Of a stretch of 64,000 nt of DNA, positions 11,396 to 44,336 are shown one piece after another. Each line of letters begins with the position of its first letter. The first letter of the stretch is position 1. The notes under the pieces are model-generated. The model did not search any database. It worked only from the letters and a program-made list of their open reading frames with translations, and was not told the origin of the DNA. Source of the stretch: Podarcis raffonei (Eukaryota; Chordata; Lepidosauria; Squamata; Lacertidae); the NCBI RefSeq assembly GCF_027172205.1, contig NC_070606.1, forward strand, positions 52,232,501 to 52,296,500, read 5' to 3'. The position numbers and the translations under genes are program-made.

Positions 11396-14229
11396 GCCCA
11401 TTTAGTTAGCGTGACTAATAGCAGGTTACCTAATCCCCTTTTAAACCAGTAGCCATCACCATATTTTGTTACACCAGATTCCATAAATTATTTATAAATT
11501 GTGTGAGTAAGCATTTGCCTTTTGACCTTTACATTTGCCCTTTTATCTTAACCATTGTGCAAGTAGAAGTCCTTACACAGGGCTTCCTTAGGTGACTCCT
11601 GCCCTCTGTTGGCTACCTCCAGTTCTCTGGTATGGAGGCCAGTTTAATGACATGATTGACTTTTTTTGTTTGTTTTAAGTTAAGCATTTCCACATTTACG
11701 AACTCTACTTAAGGTTATGCTACCATCACCTGGTAACTTATTTAATTTTTAAACGTGTCACTTAAGCTATAAAACTTTTGTCACCTCTGTGATTTCTGAC
11801 ATCCTTGTACTTGAGGGATGGCTGGTATAGCTATGCAAAGAATTCATTTTGAAATGGGGAGAGTCAACCTTAATGACAAACACATTTAACTGCAGTAGCA
11901 TGTAGTTAGATAACAAAATTCAGCAGGAGGGAGACTAATTACACTTTCTCGCATCTTATTCAGTATTGCAAGAGGAGAAAGCCTTCTCCATCTTGCTGAG
12001 TTTTGAAAGGATTGTGCTGCCGAGAATGAACAAGCCACAAAAGCAGCTGTCTAGACACTGGGAAATCTTGGAAAACTCTTGTTGTGATTGGCCGGAGTCA
12101 GCATGACCACGTCATTTTTTAGCCAATTAATTTGGTCTTGATTAAAGCCTGATTCCAACAGTGGTTATCTACTCACCAAGTCAGGAGGGAGTGGTTTCTA
12201 ACTAGATTTCCCCTTTGTCAGTAAAGTGTTCTGGTTTGAGCGTGATGTTCCAGACATGCCTGTGCACGAGTCTTGTGCCTGTTCCCATCCCTCTGCTTGT
12301 ATCCTTGCCATGGTTTTGTGTTCATTGACTACAGCTTTTCAGCACATCATCAACATTTCATGCTCAACAGCATCCCACTCCTTTATAACTTGGCCACATT
12401 CTGGTGGAAAAAATTACTAGTATGATCTTAAACTCAGAATGACATTATTTATCTTCATTCAACTGGAACTGACAAAGTAAAATGATTAATAATGGAAATG
12501 GGTACATAGATTACAGAACTGGAGTTACAAAAAGCTATGGAAAACCACTTAGTAATAAGAGATTCTACTTTTTTCTACTTCTGTCTGGTTGGTGCCTTCG
12601 GTGGTTTCTTGATCAAGAGAAGGAGCTGGGTTGGGGGTTGTGAAGCAAAATTCCCAATTGAAATTAATAAAAATTATAGAGGAAGGGAGAGAATATAAAG
12701 TCTGAAAGTAAATGTACAAAGTTAAATACCAAATATCTTTTTGTAACAGATAAACTAATCTAAATAAAAACATAAACCAAAAGGAGAAAAAAAGAAAGAA
12801 AACTTCCAATTCTTCATCTTTCAGCTATATATAGAAAATTATTCAAAACACCCACTTCAAAATAACACCTAACAATTCTACTTTCTATAAACCAATATTT
12901 TCTTCAATCCTCAAACCCAGATATCATAAGCTCATTTTCTTTTTCACGCAAAAAGTCTATAAGGGGTTTCTAATCTTTAGTAAATATCAATATTTTCTGA
13001 TTACCAATGGAAATTATGGTATATTCATAAGTAAATGTCTCACACACAAATGTGACTACACAACTATATAGGATTCATGTAAAAATAAGTAATCAACATT
13101 TTATTTTATTGTTGGAAATTGCAGAAGTCCCAAATTAAATGAGAATTACAAAATAGGAATGTTGATATGTCTCCTGTTCAATAAAATCAATATGGCAACT
13201 ATACTAAGCACCTATATCAAGGGAAAACAAGATGGCGCCCTCCAGATGTTTTGGAAAAGACGGCGCCATTTGCCTTTCGCTTGGCCTGAAATATAGAAAC
13301 AACATGTGATTGCTATTTTTGGATCAATTAATATGGAGTAGACAAGTGATTTTGTGACCCACTAAAAAGGTAAACCAACACTCCATTTTGTCCAATATAT
13401 TCTTTGGAACCTGCAGACAATCACTTCCATTTGACATCAGAACATTACAGACAAATTAAAAAAATTATGTGGAATATGTGCTACTCCCTGGTATATTTAC
13501 TGTTCATCTGCTTTTTGTCTGAAACTTGAAGTAGAAATATACTTTTTCTTTAGGCCCAGAAAGAGCTGCCAAAAGGTTAATTGGCAGAAGGACATGGTCC
13601 TTTATGTAACTTAAGTAAACACCCTGCATTTCCAAGAGACAAATTTTTGGCTGACAGGTAACTTCAGCAACAGACTCAATGGGCTGTCTAAACTGCAGTG
13701 AATCCAGAGTATCTCTTTCAAACTCACATGCTATTAATCTCCAATATGACTATAAATATGCATTACAAATGTCTAGATTCTAGAATGGATAAAGTTGAGA
13801 TTCAAATGCTATCTTTCACCTTAATGATTTTAAGGCTGTATGAATTTTGGGTGATCCTATTCCTTGGCAACAGCAGTGACTTTTATTAATATTTTTTTGA
13901 ATTCTAAGAACTTCCAAATATCCTGATCAAGCCAATCCTTATCCACCCAGTTCTGATGTGAAAAAAATAAACACACATACAAGATGAAAACAGAAGGTGC
14001 TTGCAAACTGTCTCAACTTAGTTCCCTCCCCCCGATCCCAAGTTACGTATGTTCTTTGTTATTAAGAAAATTACTTTACATAACATTATATTACATCATT
14101 GCAACATAAGCAAGATAAAAGTAAATTTTTTACATTGATTCATATTAAATGTACTGAAGGTTGATTAACATGTTAAGAAGTGAGGTATTAATCATGGAAG
14201 GCTAATCATACCTTGCCCATTCCTGGCCA
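11396..14229. other. Intergenic, AT-rich, partly repeat-derived
   Basis: No gene-like frame. 12549-13050 is AT-rich and looks like decayed LINE sequence, family not certain. 13214-13268 contains a short inverted pair, aagatggcgcc and ggcgccattt. Nothing else recognised. Confidence 0.4.
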
Positions 14230-14247
14230 GAAAACCAACACAAATTT
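14230..14247 (+). repeat. L1 target-site duplication, left copy
   Basis: gaaaaccaacacaaattt, identical to 15205-15222. Confidence 0.9.
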
Positions 14248-15204
14248 CCCCAGTACTAAGAATTTGTCAAGAATGTATAACTTGCTGTTGAAATGGAATA
14301 CACAGGATGAGATGGTTAAATCAGCTATGATTAAATGGGCACAGGACATTGGACATGACATTATGTTTGCAGACTGGGAACAGTTATGGACCACCGGTAT
14401 AAAGTTTACGGCATGTAATGCCTTAAGAGAGAATATTATGAAAATGATTTATAGGTGGTACATGACCCCAGTCAAGCTTGCAAAAATCTACCATTTGCCC
14501 AATAACAAATGCTGGAAATGTAATGAAACTGAAGGTACTTTTTATCACCTTTGGTGGACATGCCCAAAGATTAAGGCCTTCTGGGAAAGGATCTATAATG
14601 AAATGAAAAAGGTGCTTAAATGCACTTTTACGAAGAAACCAGAGGCCTTTCTCTTGGGCATGGTAGGCCAATTGGTGTCAAAGAAAGATAGGATGTTTTT
14701 TATGTATGCGACAACAGCAGCAAGAGTACTTTTAGCAAAGTACTGGAAGACACAAGAACTACCCACACTGGAAGAATGGCAGACGAAGGTGATTGACTAC
14801 ATGGGATTGGCTGAGATGACTGGCAGAATCCGAGACCAAGGGAAAGAGACGGTGGAAGAAGACTGGAAGAAATTTAAAGTTTGCCTTAAGAACTGTTGTA
14901 AAATTAATGAGTGCTAAAATGTTTTGAGTAATGCAAAATAGAATTGCAGCGATAAACAATTGGACATGGGAAAAAAGGATTTAAAGGAAGTGCCATAAGT
15001 AAATAAAATTAGAGGTTGCTGGAAAAATTTAAAACAAGGATGCAGAAAAAGGAGGTATGGGGAAGTCGCTGAAAGAAGGTTTAGGAAAAGAAGGTTAAGA
15101 AATTATACATGTTTATATGTGTGTTTGTTTTTGTATTGTTTTGTATTGTTATCTAATATGTGTTGGAAAATTAATAAAAATTTATTAAAAAAAAAAGAAA
15201 AAAA
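14248..15204 (+). mobile_element. Young 5'-truncated L1 LINE, ORF2 C-terminus intact
   Basis: An open frame to the stop at 14915-14917 encodes the last roughly 220 residues of an L1 ORF2, including RWYMTPVKLAKIYHLPNNKC and the C-terminal zinc knuckle CWKC...HLWWTC (C-x2-C-x7-H-x4-C). A 3' UTR and an A-rich tail follow. An identical 18-bp target duplication (gaaaaccaacacaaattt) flanks it at 14230-14247 and 15205-15222, so the reading frame continuing to the left of 14248 is host sequence. Insertion was recent and 5' truncated. Confidence 0.9.
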
Positions 15205-15222
15205 GAAAACCAACACAAATTT
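15205..15222 (+). repeat. L1 target-site duplication, right copy
   Basis: Identical to 14230-14247 and directly follows the A-rich tail. Confidence 0.9.
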
Positions 15223-17535
15223 GGTGCTAGAGTCAGGATTCAAATTTGTTCAGTAGAAACCCAGTGAGACAGAGAGTGAAGCACAAGCTGTGATTTTAAA
15301 AAAAATCTGTTTATTGGTGTACTATGCTTCAATTAAGACATATAGAAGATAATGATGTTTTAAAATCTAACGGAAAACGAAGCTACTTATAGCAATGTAA
15401 CACAGTTGAATATAACAGCAATTGCACTGGTTTACTAAAGTCATAAACTAATAATTGCATTGACAAAGCAATCAGAGTGTGTAACATGGTTAATATAGTT
15501 TCCTCGTAACTTCCTCCAGCAGATCAAATTTTTAAACAGAAGTTATACATTTCTTACCATTTTAGCATTTTGGAAGAAAGTACAGTTAACCAATCTAGGT
15601 TCTAGCCACAGAAAAGTTGACTTTGTTGTAAAAATGGGGGGGGGGTGATTTTGAGAGCAGAATAGCTTTTGGAATAGATCTGGAAGATGCTTTAATGTCT
15701 GAAACATTTCAGTGAGTTGCACTGAAAAAACCCACTGCATGCTCCTCTAATGGCAATGGGACAGTTGAAGTGACCTGAAATGCCTTTTCTGCTTCTCATG
15801 TCTTTGGTCCTTTAACCATCATTATACAATGCCATCTTCTTATCGAGTCTCTCTGATGAGTACCTTGGCACCAGCAGAACTTTTCCACTCTGTCAGATCT
15901 GCATGAGCTGTGGTATCATGGAGCTGATAGAAACTGGCACAAACAAAAACCTAAAATAAACCCTTATGTAAAACAGAATTAAATGTGGGGAAATATCTCC
16001 CTACTATACTGCAGGACTTAGAGAGGTTTTGCAAAGCGGCAGAGAGTCCTTTGTGTCCCAGACATTAAAATGTATACCACTGAAAGGCTCATTTTTCAAT
16101 TACTACTTCCCAGAAATGACAGAAAAAGGGAGTAGGATCAAAGATAATGTCACAATTATCACCGCTGTGAGCTACTTTCCAACAGTGGTAGTAATTTCTT
16201 TTCATAAGTTAGCAACAGCAATGCCTTTTGCGAATTAGAAAATAGGTCCTTGAGGAACCCAGCAGTCCTGTGTGGTCACTTCTACATAACCAAACAGGGG
16301 TCAAAAGAGGACACAGATTTGCATAATAGTTGCATGTGCTTATGTACCCTGAAGAGGTAATATTTGAATGTAAAACACTTTATGCATCCTTAAACAAATA
16401 GATGTGTAAAGATGGCAACTTAGAAATAATGACAATAAATAGAAATGCAATACATCTCACCCTGGTGAGGAAGATTAAATGGTTACATATGTGTCTGCCC
16501 AGACTACTGTCCAGGTGATACCTCTTGATGGACAGCTTCAAGGTCTCTGCTCTCCCTTCTCATGGTTCTTTATCTTTAAACGGGACTTTGGAGAGCATAG
16601 CCCTTCAAAGATAGGATGCCTTTAAATAGAGGGTTGTCTTCTGACTGCCTTCTGTAAAGTAGGACACATGACCAATCAAGTGGTCCACCATACAGAAATA
16701 GCAAGCCCTTAATTCACTTCAACCTATGATTTGTTTATTTGTTCAAGGTGAGAATATGAGGTTCAAGTGAGAGTGCAGGGACAGGATGGCAAGATCAATG
16801 AGCACTGGCAAGCAAAAAGAGTTCTCAAGGGTTTCAGAGTTGACACAAAGTGATTCCTATTTCCCTGATCTCTTTCCATTGTTTCCCTGGTCAGTTTTGC
16901 CCAATGGAGCTTAAATTTCATAGCTTCCTCCTCCAGCCAGGCCAGCTTAAAACTTGGGTACTAATCAGGACATGAGAAATGTAGATGAGACAGATGGGAA
17001 CAGGACAGTTTCTGAAAATGTTAAATTGTGATACTGCAGGCAGGGATCTGCTTGTTTTCATTTGGTGCAGTTATTAGTATAGTTTGGATGCTTTTAATGG
17101 ACTAACTCCTTAGAAAGCCATCTAAGTCAATGGCCACATCACAACACAGCATGATATAAAAATATTATTTTATCTGTCTTTTCCTGTTATCAATCAATTT
17201 AACTTAATGATCCCAAGTTCTGGTACTAGGGGTAGAGGAGGAACATCTGTCTATCCACTGTTATCTCACCATGCATACTTTTATAAACTTCTAATTTTAA
17301 TCAGAAGTTGTAGAAGGAATCTTAAAGAGGTCTGCGGTCTCTGTTTTTATCCCTCCTTTCCTTATTGTTTTCTGCTTTGTTCTCTAATTTCATTTTCCCC
17401 AATAATGTATTATTTCCTGCCTTTAATGTGACAAATAGCCCTGCATCCCCGACCCCTATTTGCAGCTGTCTTTGTAAGGAGCATGTGCAATATCGGTACA
17501 GTTTGCTGTCTTAAATGAATTATGATTAATTATGT

Positions 17536-17571
<36 letters not shown>

Positions 17572-18940
17572 TTTCTCTCTCCGAACAAGTTTGTGAAAGG
17601 GATATGAATAAACAGTGTCCTGATTTACATCACAAACACATCCAAAAACTGAGCCCAGCCCAATGCACAGCTGCTTTCCACTCTATTTCTGTCTTTGCCA
17701 TTCTACTGATTTAACCCTTCTCATAGATGCCAGTTCTGGATGACAGCTGTAGGTTCTCAGAAGCAGCCCAGTGCATTAAAAAAAAACCCTCTACATCCGG
17801 TGAATGCATGAACAGACTTTATCACATAACTAAGGGACTGAAACGAATAAAAACCCTCAGAGTAATAATTATTACAGTGGTGGAGTGTAACATTTGGCGT
17901 GGAGCCAGCCCAGAAGGTACGTGGGAGAGTTGGTTCAGGAAGCAGCTGAGAAACTTTTGAGGAGAAGAAGACAAAGCTTAACGTAATTAAAAGCTGCAGC
18001 TCCCTCACATTAACCAATAAGGACTGGAAAGGGTTGAAGGGTGCAGCACGTAAATAAAAATGATGTTTAATCAATTAGGTAGATTTGAAGATGTAGAGTT
18101 TACCAAGCAGCAGAACAGAACAATTGGTGACATTTGCATTCCAGATTAGCAGCTGTTAGCTGCATCTTATTTTCCACCATGTTGCATACCACTGATATCA
18201 CAAGCCAGAGTCTTGAGTTCCCACAACTTTCATGTAAGGGAATAAGACAATTTTATAAAGAACAAAGCTATCAAAGTGTACTAGTTATGATGGCTATATG
18301 CTACCTCTAGGATCAGATAACAGCAGAAGAGGGTCATAATTGTTCTCATGTCCTGCTTTTGGATTGGTTGGCCACAGCAGAAGTAGGAGCTAGAAACTTC
18401 AGTCCTACTGGCCAAATGTGGCTTATTGGGTGTCTTTTTCTGGCCCCTGGGACTTTCTCTAACCTGTGTCTTCTCAGGTTACACCCCTTTTTCCCAGGCC
18501 ACATCCCTTACCATACTCTGTGCCAACCTTGAGTGTTTTTGTCTGTCTGGAAAGCGCCCTTGAACTGTGATAGTGTATCTTGCTTACCTGGAGGAAGAAT
18601 TCAGAGTGTTGGGACCAAAATGTCCACAGAGGTAGTGAAAAGTGGAAGGTTGGTTGTAGCAGAATAAAGATGGTGGCATTTGGAATACAGATTGGAGGAA
18701 GAAACAGCTTCCCTAAGTATATGTGCTTTCCTAAGAAAGTCAATGCCGAAAGTGGCAAAGAGAGAGGTTGTTTGGAAAGCCTGCTCATCCCAGCAGTAAA
18801 GTGAGAAAAAGATCAGAAGCTGCATTGAGGTCTTGTGCCCCATTGTATCAAGGCAGCATCCTGGCAACCCTAATGAAGTTCAGCTTAGGAAATAGTCAAT
18901 TACCAAGTCAAGCAATGTGTGCACTATAAGGAAAAGGCAG
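15223..18940. other. Intergenic, no gene recognised
   Basis: No exon-like or clearly repeat-like block recognised apart from a (CT)n(CA)n microsatellite at about 17540-17572. Short frames here lack any family signature. Confidence 0.45.
17540..17572 (+). repeat. (CT)n(CA)n microsatellite
   Basis: Uninterrupted CT dinucleotides pass directly into CA dinucleotides. Confidence 0.9.
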
Positions 18941-19044
18941 CTATGAGTAGGGCTGTCATATGTCCGGAAATAAAAGCTCAACAATTTTGGGGTGTCTTGG
19001 TTTTTACTTTTTAAAATATGGCAACCCTAACTCTGAAAAGTAGG

Positions 19045-19225
19045 AATATAGGAAGCTGGCTTATATTGAGTCAAACTATTGGGTCAATCTAACTCAACAG
19101 TGTCTACACTGACTGGAAACATTACTGCAGAATTCCAGTCCCACCTAGTGATACCAAGGATTGAACCTGGGACCATCTGCTTGCAATACAGATGCTTAAG
19201 CATTGATCTATTGCCTTTTCCCAAC
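19045..19225 (-). mobile_element. tRNA-Ala-like SINE, diverged, reversed
   Basis: The plus strand shows aggaagctggcttatattga, then ggattgaacctgggaccatc, which reversed is a B-box (GGTTCAATCC) and tRNA-like head. Same family as 20288-20467. Confidence 0.65.
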
Positions 19226-19750
19226 AGATCAATCTGTACTGATGGATATCTTCATAGGGCACAGATGGGATCTATCTATTTTGTTATAGTTCAGAGAATC
19301 TGGAGAATATGAACTCTTGGCAGCAGCCCTTAAAAGAAAAGAAAAATCAATAAATTTGATATTCAAGGAACACCTGAAATGCCAGAAGCATTTCTAGGAA
19401 CTGCTGCATACGTTCCAAGTTGCCTGTGAGACTTATCTGATTAAAGCCGAGTCTTTAATAAGACAAAAATCTGAAAAGGTTGTGGGAGATGATCTCATTT
19501 AAAATGCACTGCTATGGGTGGAAACCTGTTACATGTTACAGCGTTATCACCTTGAAAGGTATCAAAACAATAGTTGCCCCACATACTAGCTGAAATAAAG
19601 CTCCTTATAGTTCCCCAAGAAAACTAACAGGAATATCAATAAAAGAGCCAAAATTGACAAGTGCTTAAAAGCTATGACCTTGACTATCGTTTGACTATAT
19701 GCTGTGCTATGAATATCCCTCAACTTTATTTTTTTGGGGGGGATAATGAA

Positions 19751-19996
19751 TACAGTGGTAGCTCGGGTTACATACGCTTCAGTTTACAGACGGTTCAGGT
19801 TACAGACTCTGCTAAACCAGAAATAGTGCTTCAGGTTAAGAACTTTGCTTCAGGATGAGAACAGAAATCGTGCTCTGGCGGCGCGGCAGCAGAAGGAGGC
19901 CCCATTAGCTAAAGTGGTGCTTCAGGTTAAGAACAGTTTCAGGTTAAGTATGGACCTCCGGAATGAATTAAGTACTTAACCCGAGGTACCACTGTA
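19751..19996 (+). mobile_element. Tc1/mariner-like MITE (CAGTGGTACCTCGGGTTA family)
   Basis: TA-flanked element with inverted ends tacagtggtagctcgggtta and taacccgaggtaccactgta. The interior repeats the motif ttcaggttaagaac. Other copies: 20801-21039, 36758-37003 and 62312-62524. Confidence 0.8.
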
Positions 19997-20287
19997 ATCT
20001 GATCTGTGAGAGAAATGGAGATATGAGCGCAAAGAGTGGTTCAACAACTCTACAGCCAGAACAGTAGTCACCACAAAGTTCTGAAGAAACACCACAACTC
20101 AGGAGACGGATTGGCCTAGGATCAAGGTGGGTGGGTGGGTTGTCAGAGTAGCAATGACCTGTCCTCCTTTGTGACATCTCTTGCTGTAGGCTTAAAAGTC
20201 ACCCAGTACAGGTGCAGTGGAGGGCACTGTCCCATTGCCAGTATTGAAGGGAAATTTAGCTACCAATTTACAGTAGTTGGTTACGTA

Positions 20288-20467
20288 GGAGCTTAGGAAG
20301 CTGCCTTAAACTGAGTCAGTCCATTGAGTATTGTCTACACTGGCTGGCAGCAGTTCCTCATGCTTTTAGGCAGGAATCTTTCTCAGCCCTACTTTGAGAT
20401 GCCAGTGATTGAACTTGGGACCTTCTGCCTGCAAAGCAGATGCTCTGCCATTGACCTACGACCCCTC
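20288..20467 (-). mobile_element. tRNA-Ala-like SINE, reversed
   Basis: Contains ctgcctgcaaagcagatgct and gattgaacttgggacc on the plus strand. The reverse strand reads as a tRNA-like head with A and B boxes. Confidence 0.7.
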
Positions 20468-20800
20468 CCCAATGTTTTTGTGCATTCAGTGGTGAGGGAG
20501 GAGCCATCTTGTCCTTTGCCTCATGAAGCAAAATGTCTTGTGCCGACCATGAGTAGCTAAGTGACTAGCCACAAAAGAACTGAAGGGTAATGTCACCTTC
20601 TGATGACATTTCTCTGTAGAAACTGCATGCACATACATTCTTATTGTTTTCCCTGCACCAGAAGCTAACTGATTCAGCATAACATCATCTGTTACTGTCA
20701 TCATTTTATCCAAACCAGAAATATATAATTTGGCATATTTCTGTAGAATGGAACATATCGTTCTCCTGTCTACATCTTATACATCAGAAGCAAGATACAA

Positions 20801-21039
20801 TACAGTGATGCCTCGGGTTAAGAACTTAATTCATTCTGGAGGTCCATTCTTAACCTGAAACTGTTCTTAACCTGAGGTACCACTTTAGCTAATGGGGCCT
20901 CCCGCTGCTGCTGCTGCTGCTGCACCACCACTGCACAATTTCTGTTCTCATCCTGAAGCAAAGTTCTTAACCCGAGGTACTATTTCTGGGTTAGCGGAGT
21001 CTGTAACCTGAAGCATCTGTAACCCAAGGTACCACTGTA
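20801..21039 (-). mobile_element. Tc1/mariner-like MITE, reversed, with a (CTG)7 stretch
   Basis: TA-flanked, inverted-end copy of the 19751 family in opposite orientation. An internal gctgctgctgctgctgctg run lies where other copies have shorter triplet runs. Confidence 0.8.
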
Positions 21040-21752
21040 TAAAATTTAGAAATCCTGATTGTCCAAGGAAACAGGACCTGTGCTTCTATGTAAAGCTGAG
21101 TGCTTATTTAAATAGGTTAACCTTGATTTAATGGTTACTCAAAGGGCTGATTCACACATAACACTAAATAATGTACAAGCTATAATGAGCTTGAGCAAAG
21201 CCCCTCCCCTCTCATGCTGCCAAGTGTATGGAAGAACTGTACTTAATTTCCACAAATCTTCTTTGATCCTCAATATCCCACCTCTTCTCCAGACTGGGAC
21301 TCAAGGCCATTTACAAAAACCAAAATAACATGGATAAAATACAAAAACCTAAAAACATACAAAAGGTAATCACTTAATAGAACAATAATAGAATGAAAAC
21401 AATATAAATATATATATATATATATTAATATACATATAGTAAAAACAGCAAAACACAGAACTATTTAAAGCCCTTTTCTTAAAAACAGTCAGTTCCTGAA
21501 AGTCTATTGAAATAAAACAGGCTTCACCTGCTGGTGGAAGAAAAAGCAAGGAAGGACCCATTCTAGCCTCTCTAGGAAGGGAATTCCAAAGACTGCAAGT
21601 AGCCACTGGGACGGCCTTCTCTCACATCTCCATCAACATGCCTGCGAGGGTGGCAGAATGGAGAGAAGGGTCTTCCCCAAAGATCTCTGAGCCCAGACAG
21701 GTTTGTATGGGATAATACATTCTTTAAATAGCCCAGGCCTAAGCCATATAAG

Positions 21753-22120
21753 GGGGACGCTGGTGACACTGTGGTCTAAACCACTGAGCCTTGGGCTTGT
21801 CAATCAAAAGGTCGGCGGTTCAAATCCCCACAACGGGGTGAGCTCCTGTTGCTCGGTCCCAGCTCCTGCCAACCTAGCAGTTCAAAAGCACGTCAAAGTG
21901 CAAGTAGATAAATAGGTACCGCTCCGGCAAGAAGGTAAATGGCATTTCTGTGTACTGCTCTGGTTTCGCCAGAAGTGGCTTAGTCATGCTGGCCACATGA
22001 CCTGGAAAAACTGCGGACAAACGTTGGCTCCCTTGGCCAGTAAAGCGAGATGAGCGCCGCAACCCCAGAGTCGTTCGCGACTGTACATAACTGTCAGGGG
22101 TCCTCTACCTTTACCTTTTA
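21753..22120 (+). mobile_element. tRNA-derived SINE, about 370 bp, with 12-bp TSD
   Basis: Head ggtctaaaccactgagcc and B-box cggcggttcaaatcc, body with aaagtgcaagtagataaat, and tail gtcaggggtc...acctttacc. The target duplication aagccatataag is present at 21741-21752 and 22121-22132. Same family at 24738-25107, 34350-34698 and 50423-50741. Confidence 0.85.
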
Positions 22121-22132
22121 AAGCCATATAAG

Positions 22133-24173
22133 ATGTTATGTTTCATAGACAACACTTGATGATATGTATGAACCAGATACTGTGGTTTAAAAGAAACTTT
22201 AGTTAGTTAAACAAGCCAACTTATAATGTGTGGTTTGACATTGGCTTGCTTTGAAACTGACTAGAGTTTGTTTGAAACCATGTTAACTGGTTCATATGAT
22301 GTGTGGAAAGTGAAATTAATTGGAAGCAAGGTCCTTTTCCTGGCCAGAATGGGGGAATCGCACAACCAGAGATTTTGTTTGGGCTTACTTTAGCTTGTGC
22401 ATGTAGTGTTAAAACCATGGTTTAGCATTGCACATGAATTAGCACAATATGTTTTTGGATATTAATAATCTCTACAAGAATATAAACCTCTGCTGAAGGA
22501 AAAGGTGAAGTTGATGTGCAATCATGGATTTCTTAACTATGAGCATAACTAACTCAATAAATCAGAAAATCATTTGGTCCATAAATTGGCAAAAAAATAA
22601 TAAACAACAAAACATTTACCGTAAGACTGTATGACAAATAGATTAAGAAATAAAGATAAGTCTAAAAGAAGACTGGACATTATATATAGGTTATATGGAA
22701 AAAATATTACAACATGAAAATAATCATAACAGACTGATAAAAAACACTCAGCAGTAGATGTTACAACATGAGAGAATGTAAGGTAATGAAAATAACCTAG
22801 TAGAATAAGAAAACACAGTTAAAATGATAGCAAATAGGAAACCATGGAAAGAGTGGAAGGGGAGTAACAGTTAAGATACTTAAGAGTTAAATAAGTTATG
22901 TTGTTATTATTATTATTCACTTACATATGTCTTATATTTATGCTATTCCTTTCTTATTATCTTATGTTGGAATGTAACGCAGTATGTGGTGAAGATATGA
23001 TATAATAGAAAAGCAATGAAAAAAGAAATGAAAAAAGAAAGACAAATGTCATACCACAGTGGGATGGCAGCATCTTTGTTTTTGGAGCAGCGCAGTAACT
23101 CTGAAAGGGTTTTAAATACATGTATGGATATTCACAGCAGTGAAATACCATTTCTTCTGAATACCACTGCATTTCAAAATTTGTAGAGGAATTGTCCTGT
23201 CCCAGTCTGGTGCGGTTCACTGAGTGCTACATGAGGAGAGACCACCACCATGCTACTTTTTTTATGAGACAAAGTTCTGGTGTCTTCACGGTGGTTTTTT
23301 TTTTGGGGGGGGCACTGTTTTCAAGTCTTCATTTGTATTTGACCTAAGATCTTGGCCAATGAAGATTCTGCAACAAGTAACAAATAAAAATATTTTTATT
23401 ACATGTGGATCCTGCCTTTTCACAAAGAAACTCAGAGGAATTGAAGTTATTGATCTTGATTTACAAAATGTCTGGATTGGATTTTGGAATCAGCTGATTC
23501 CAGAACCACTGTTCTGAGAATGGCTGCTTGACCTGGCTGTCGGTGCATAAAGTTATCTGATATCCTGTTTTATAGGCTGTAGGCCCTTGTACATGTTGTA
23601 TGCCCAACCTATGCTACTGTGCCCAGTTTGAGCTGGATTTTGGCATCATAGACTATATTGGTATCATAGACTGGATTTTTGGCATCATAGACTATATTTA
23701 TTTACCCACCATTCATATGTTTCATTTTCAATGTAATAACATTTCCAATAGATCATATAGCAATACTTTATTATTGCCACCAGCTGCTGGTGGTTCAGTT
23801 GTTAAAGTATGAATGCAAACCATTGATCTCCCATTGCAAAAATCTCTGCACTATCATTATGAGGCAAATGTGGGCGGGAACTGTAGATTTGCTTCATAGC
23901 GTATATTTCCAATTTAGGGGATGGGGGATCCTGTGTTTTCACTCTAGTGCTGATAACGGGCATGATAGAAAAGTCCAAATCATGCTAGTACTGGTATAAG
24001 TAACATCTAGTTCTAGAAGGAAATGGGATAATAAGCCAGTGAAATCAGAATACTTGGATTAAAACTCCATTCATCATGGTAAACTAAACCTGCTTACTAC
24101 AACGAAACTGAGTTGTTGATGACTTTTGCATAGAAGACTAGGCAGGTTCGTCACACACTTACATTTTTCTCCA
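22133..24173. other. Downstream of PLEKHS1 (probable 3' UTR) and intergenic
   Basis: Part of this is likely the PLEKHS1 3' UTR (minus strand). Candidate minus-strand AATAAA signals read as tttatt on the plus strand, for example near 23697. 22600-23045 is AT-rich and ends in an A-rich tail resembling a LINE 3' end; family uncertain. No gene recognised. Confidence 0.4.
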
Positions 24174-43117
<18,944 letters not shown>

Positions 43118-43669
43118 CTAGTAAACAAACAAATAGTGAGGGTTAAAGACCACTTTAACTCATGTTTAATATGTACTGCCCTAGTGCACCATCACTATAA
43201 TCTAGGACTTTGTATAAACCACACCTTGCCTTTCCAGTAAGTACTTGCAGTTCCTGTTCAGATTAAATAAACAGAATATTATGAGGAACAGGAGTACTTA
43301 ATTTTCTTTTTTTGTTCTTCTGCTATGCAGTATATAAACAGAAACTGTAACCAAGCAGCAGTTTATCAGATGTTAACAAATATTTGTTATTTGTCAGTAC
43401 CCATTAACTAAGTTAACAAAATATTAACATAGATGTAGATGGTGACTGTGTGCCAGAAAATAACTACAAAAAACCCCCTCAATTTATAATTCTCCCAAAA
43501 CGATGCAATGAATATATAACATAAAGAACAGCAATATTTTATTCCTACAGTCCTTTCTTCCCACTTGCTCCATTGAATGTTTTGAACAATAAAATACAAT
43601 TAGCATTCCAAGAACTTACACAGCATAAAAAGGGCAACAAAAGACCGTAAATTAGATCAACAGTTGTTT

Positions 43670-44265
43670 TTGAAATGAATGGATGGGTGTACTGCTTACA
43701 ATAATACCTTCTTCAGATCAAGGGAAGTAATAGTCCTGCTCTATTTTGCCTTGACCAGACCCCACCTGGAGTACTGTGTCCGCTTCCGAGTACCACAGTT
43801 TAAGGATATTGACAAGCTGGAATGTGTGAAGAGGAGGGCAACCAACACGATAAAAGGTCTAGAAACCTAGCCTTATGTGGAATGCTAGAGGGAGCTGGGG
43901 ATGTTTAACCTGAAGAAGAAAAGTCTGAGGAGTGATATGATACCCATCTTCAAATATCTGAAGGGTTGCCACATGAAAGAAGGAGCAAGCTTGTTTCCTT
44001 CTGCTCCAGAGGGTAGGACTTGAACCAATGGATTCAAGTTACAAGAAAGGAGATTCCGACCAAACATTAGGAAGAACTTTCTGACAGTAAGAGGTGTTCA
44101 ACAGTGGAACAGATTACCCTGGAAGGGGATAGACTCTCCTTTATTGGAGGTTTTCAAACAGAGGATGGATGGCCACCTGTCATGGGTGCTTTAGTTGAGA
44201 TTCCTGCCTTGCAGGCAGTTGTGCCTTTGGGGTCCCTTACAACTCTACAATTCTTTGATTCCCAC
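43670..44265 (+). mobile_element. CR1 LINE 3' end, PLEKHS1 upstream intron
   Basis: Includes accccacctggagtactgtg, aagaggagggcaaccaacac, gattcaagttacaagaaagg and the 3' terminus acaactctacaattctttga, all diagnostic of CR1. 5' truncated and decayed. Confidence 0.88.
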
Positions 44266-44336
44266 CAATGAAACTTTGAAAATGTTAATTAAACAAATAA
44301 ATACTTTCAAAAACTCTGGTAAAACTGATTCTGATC

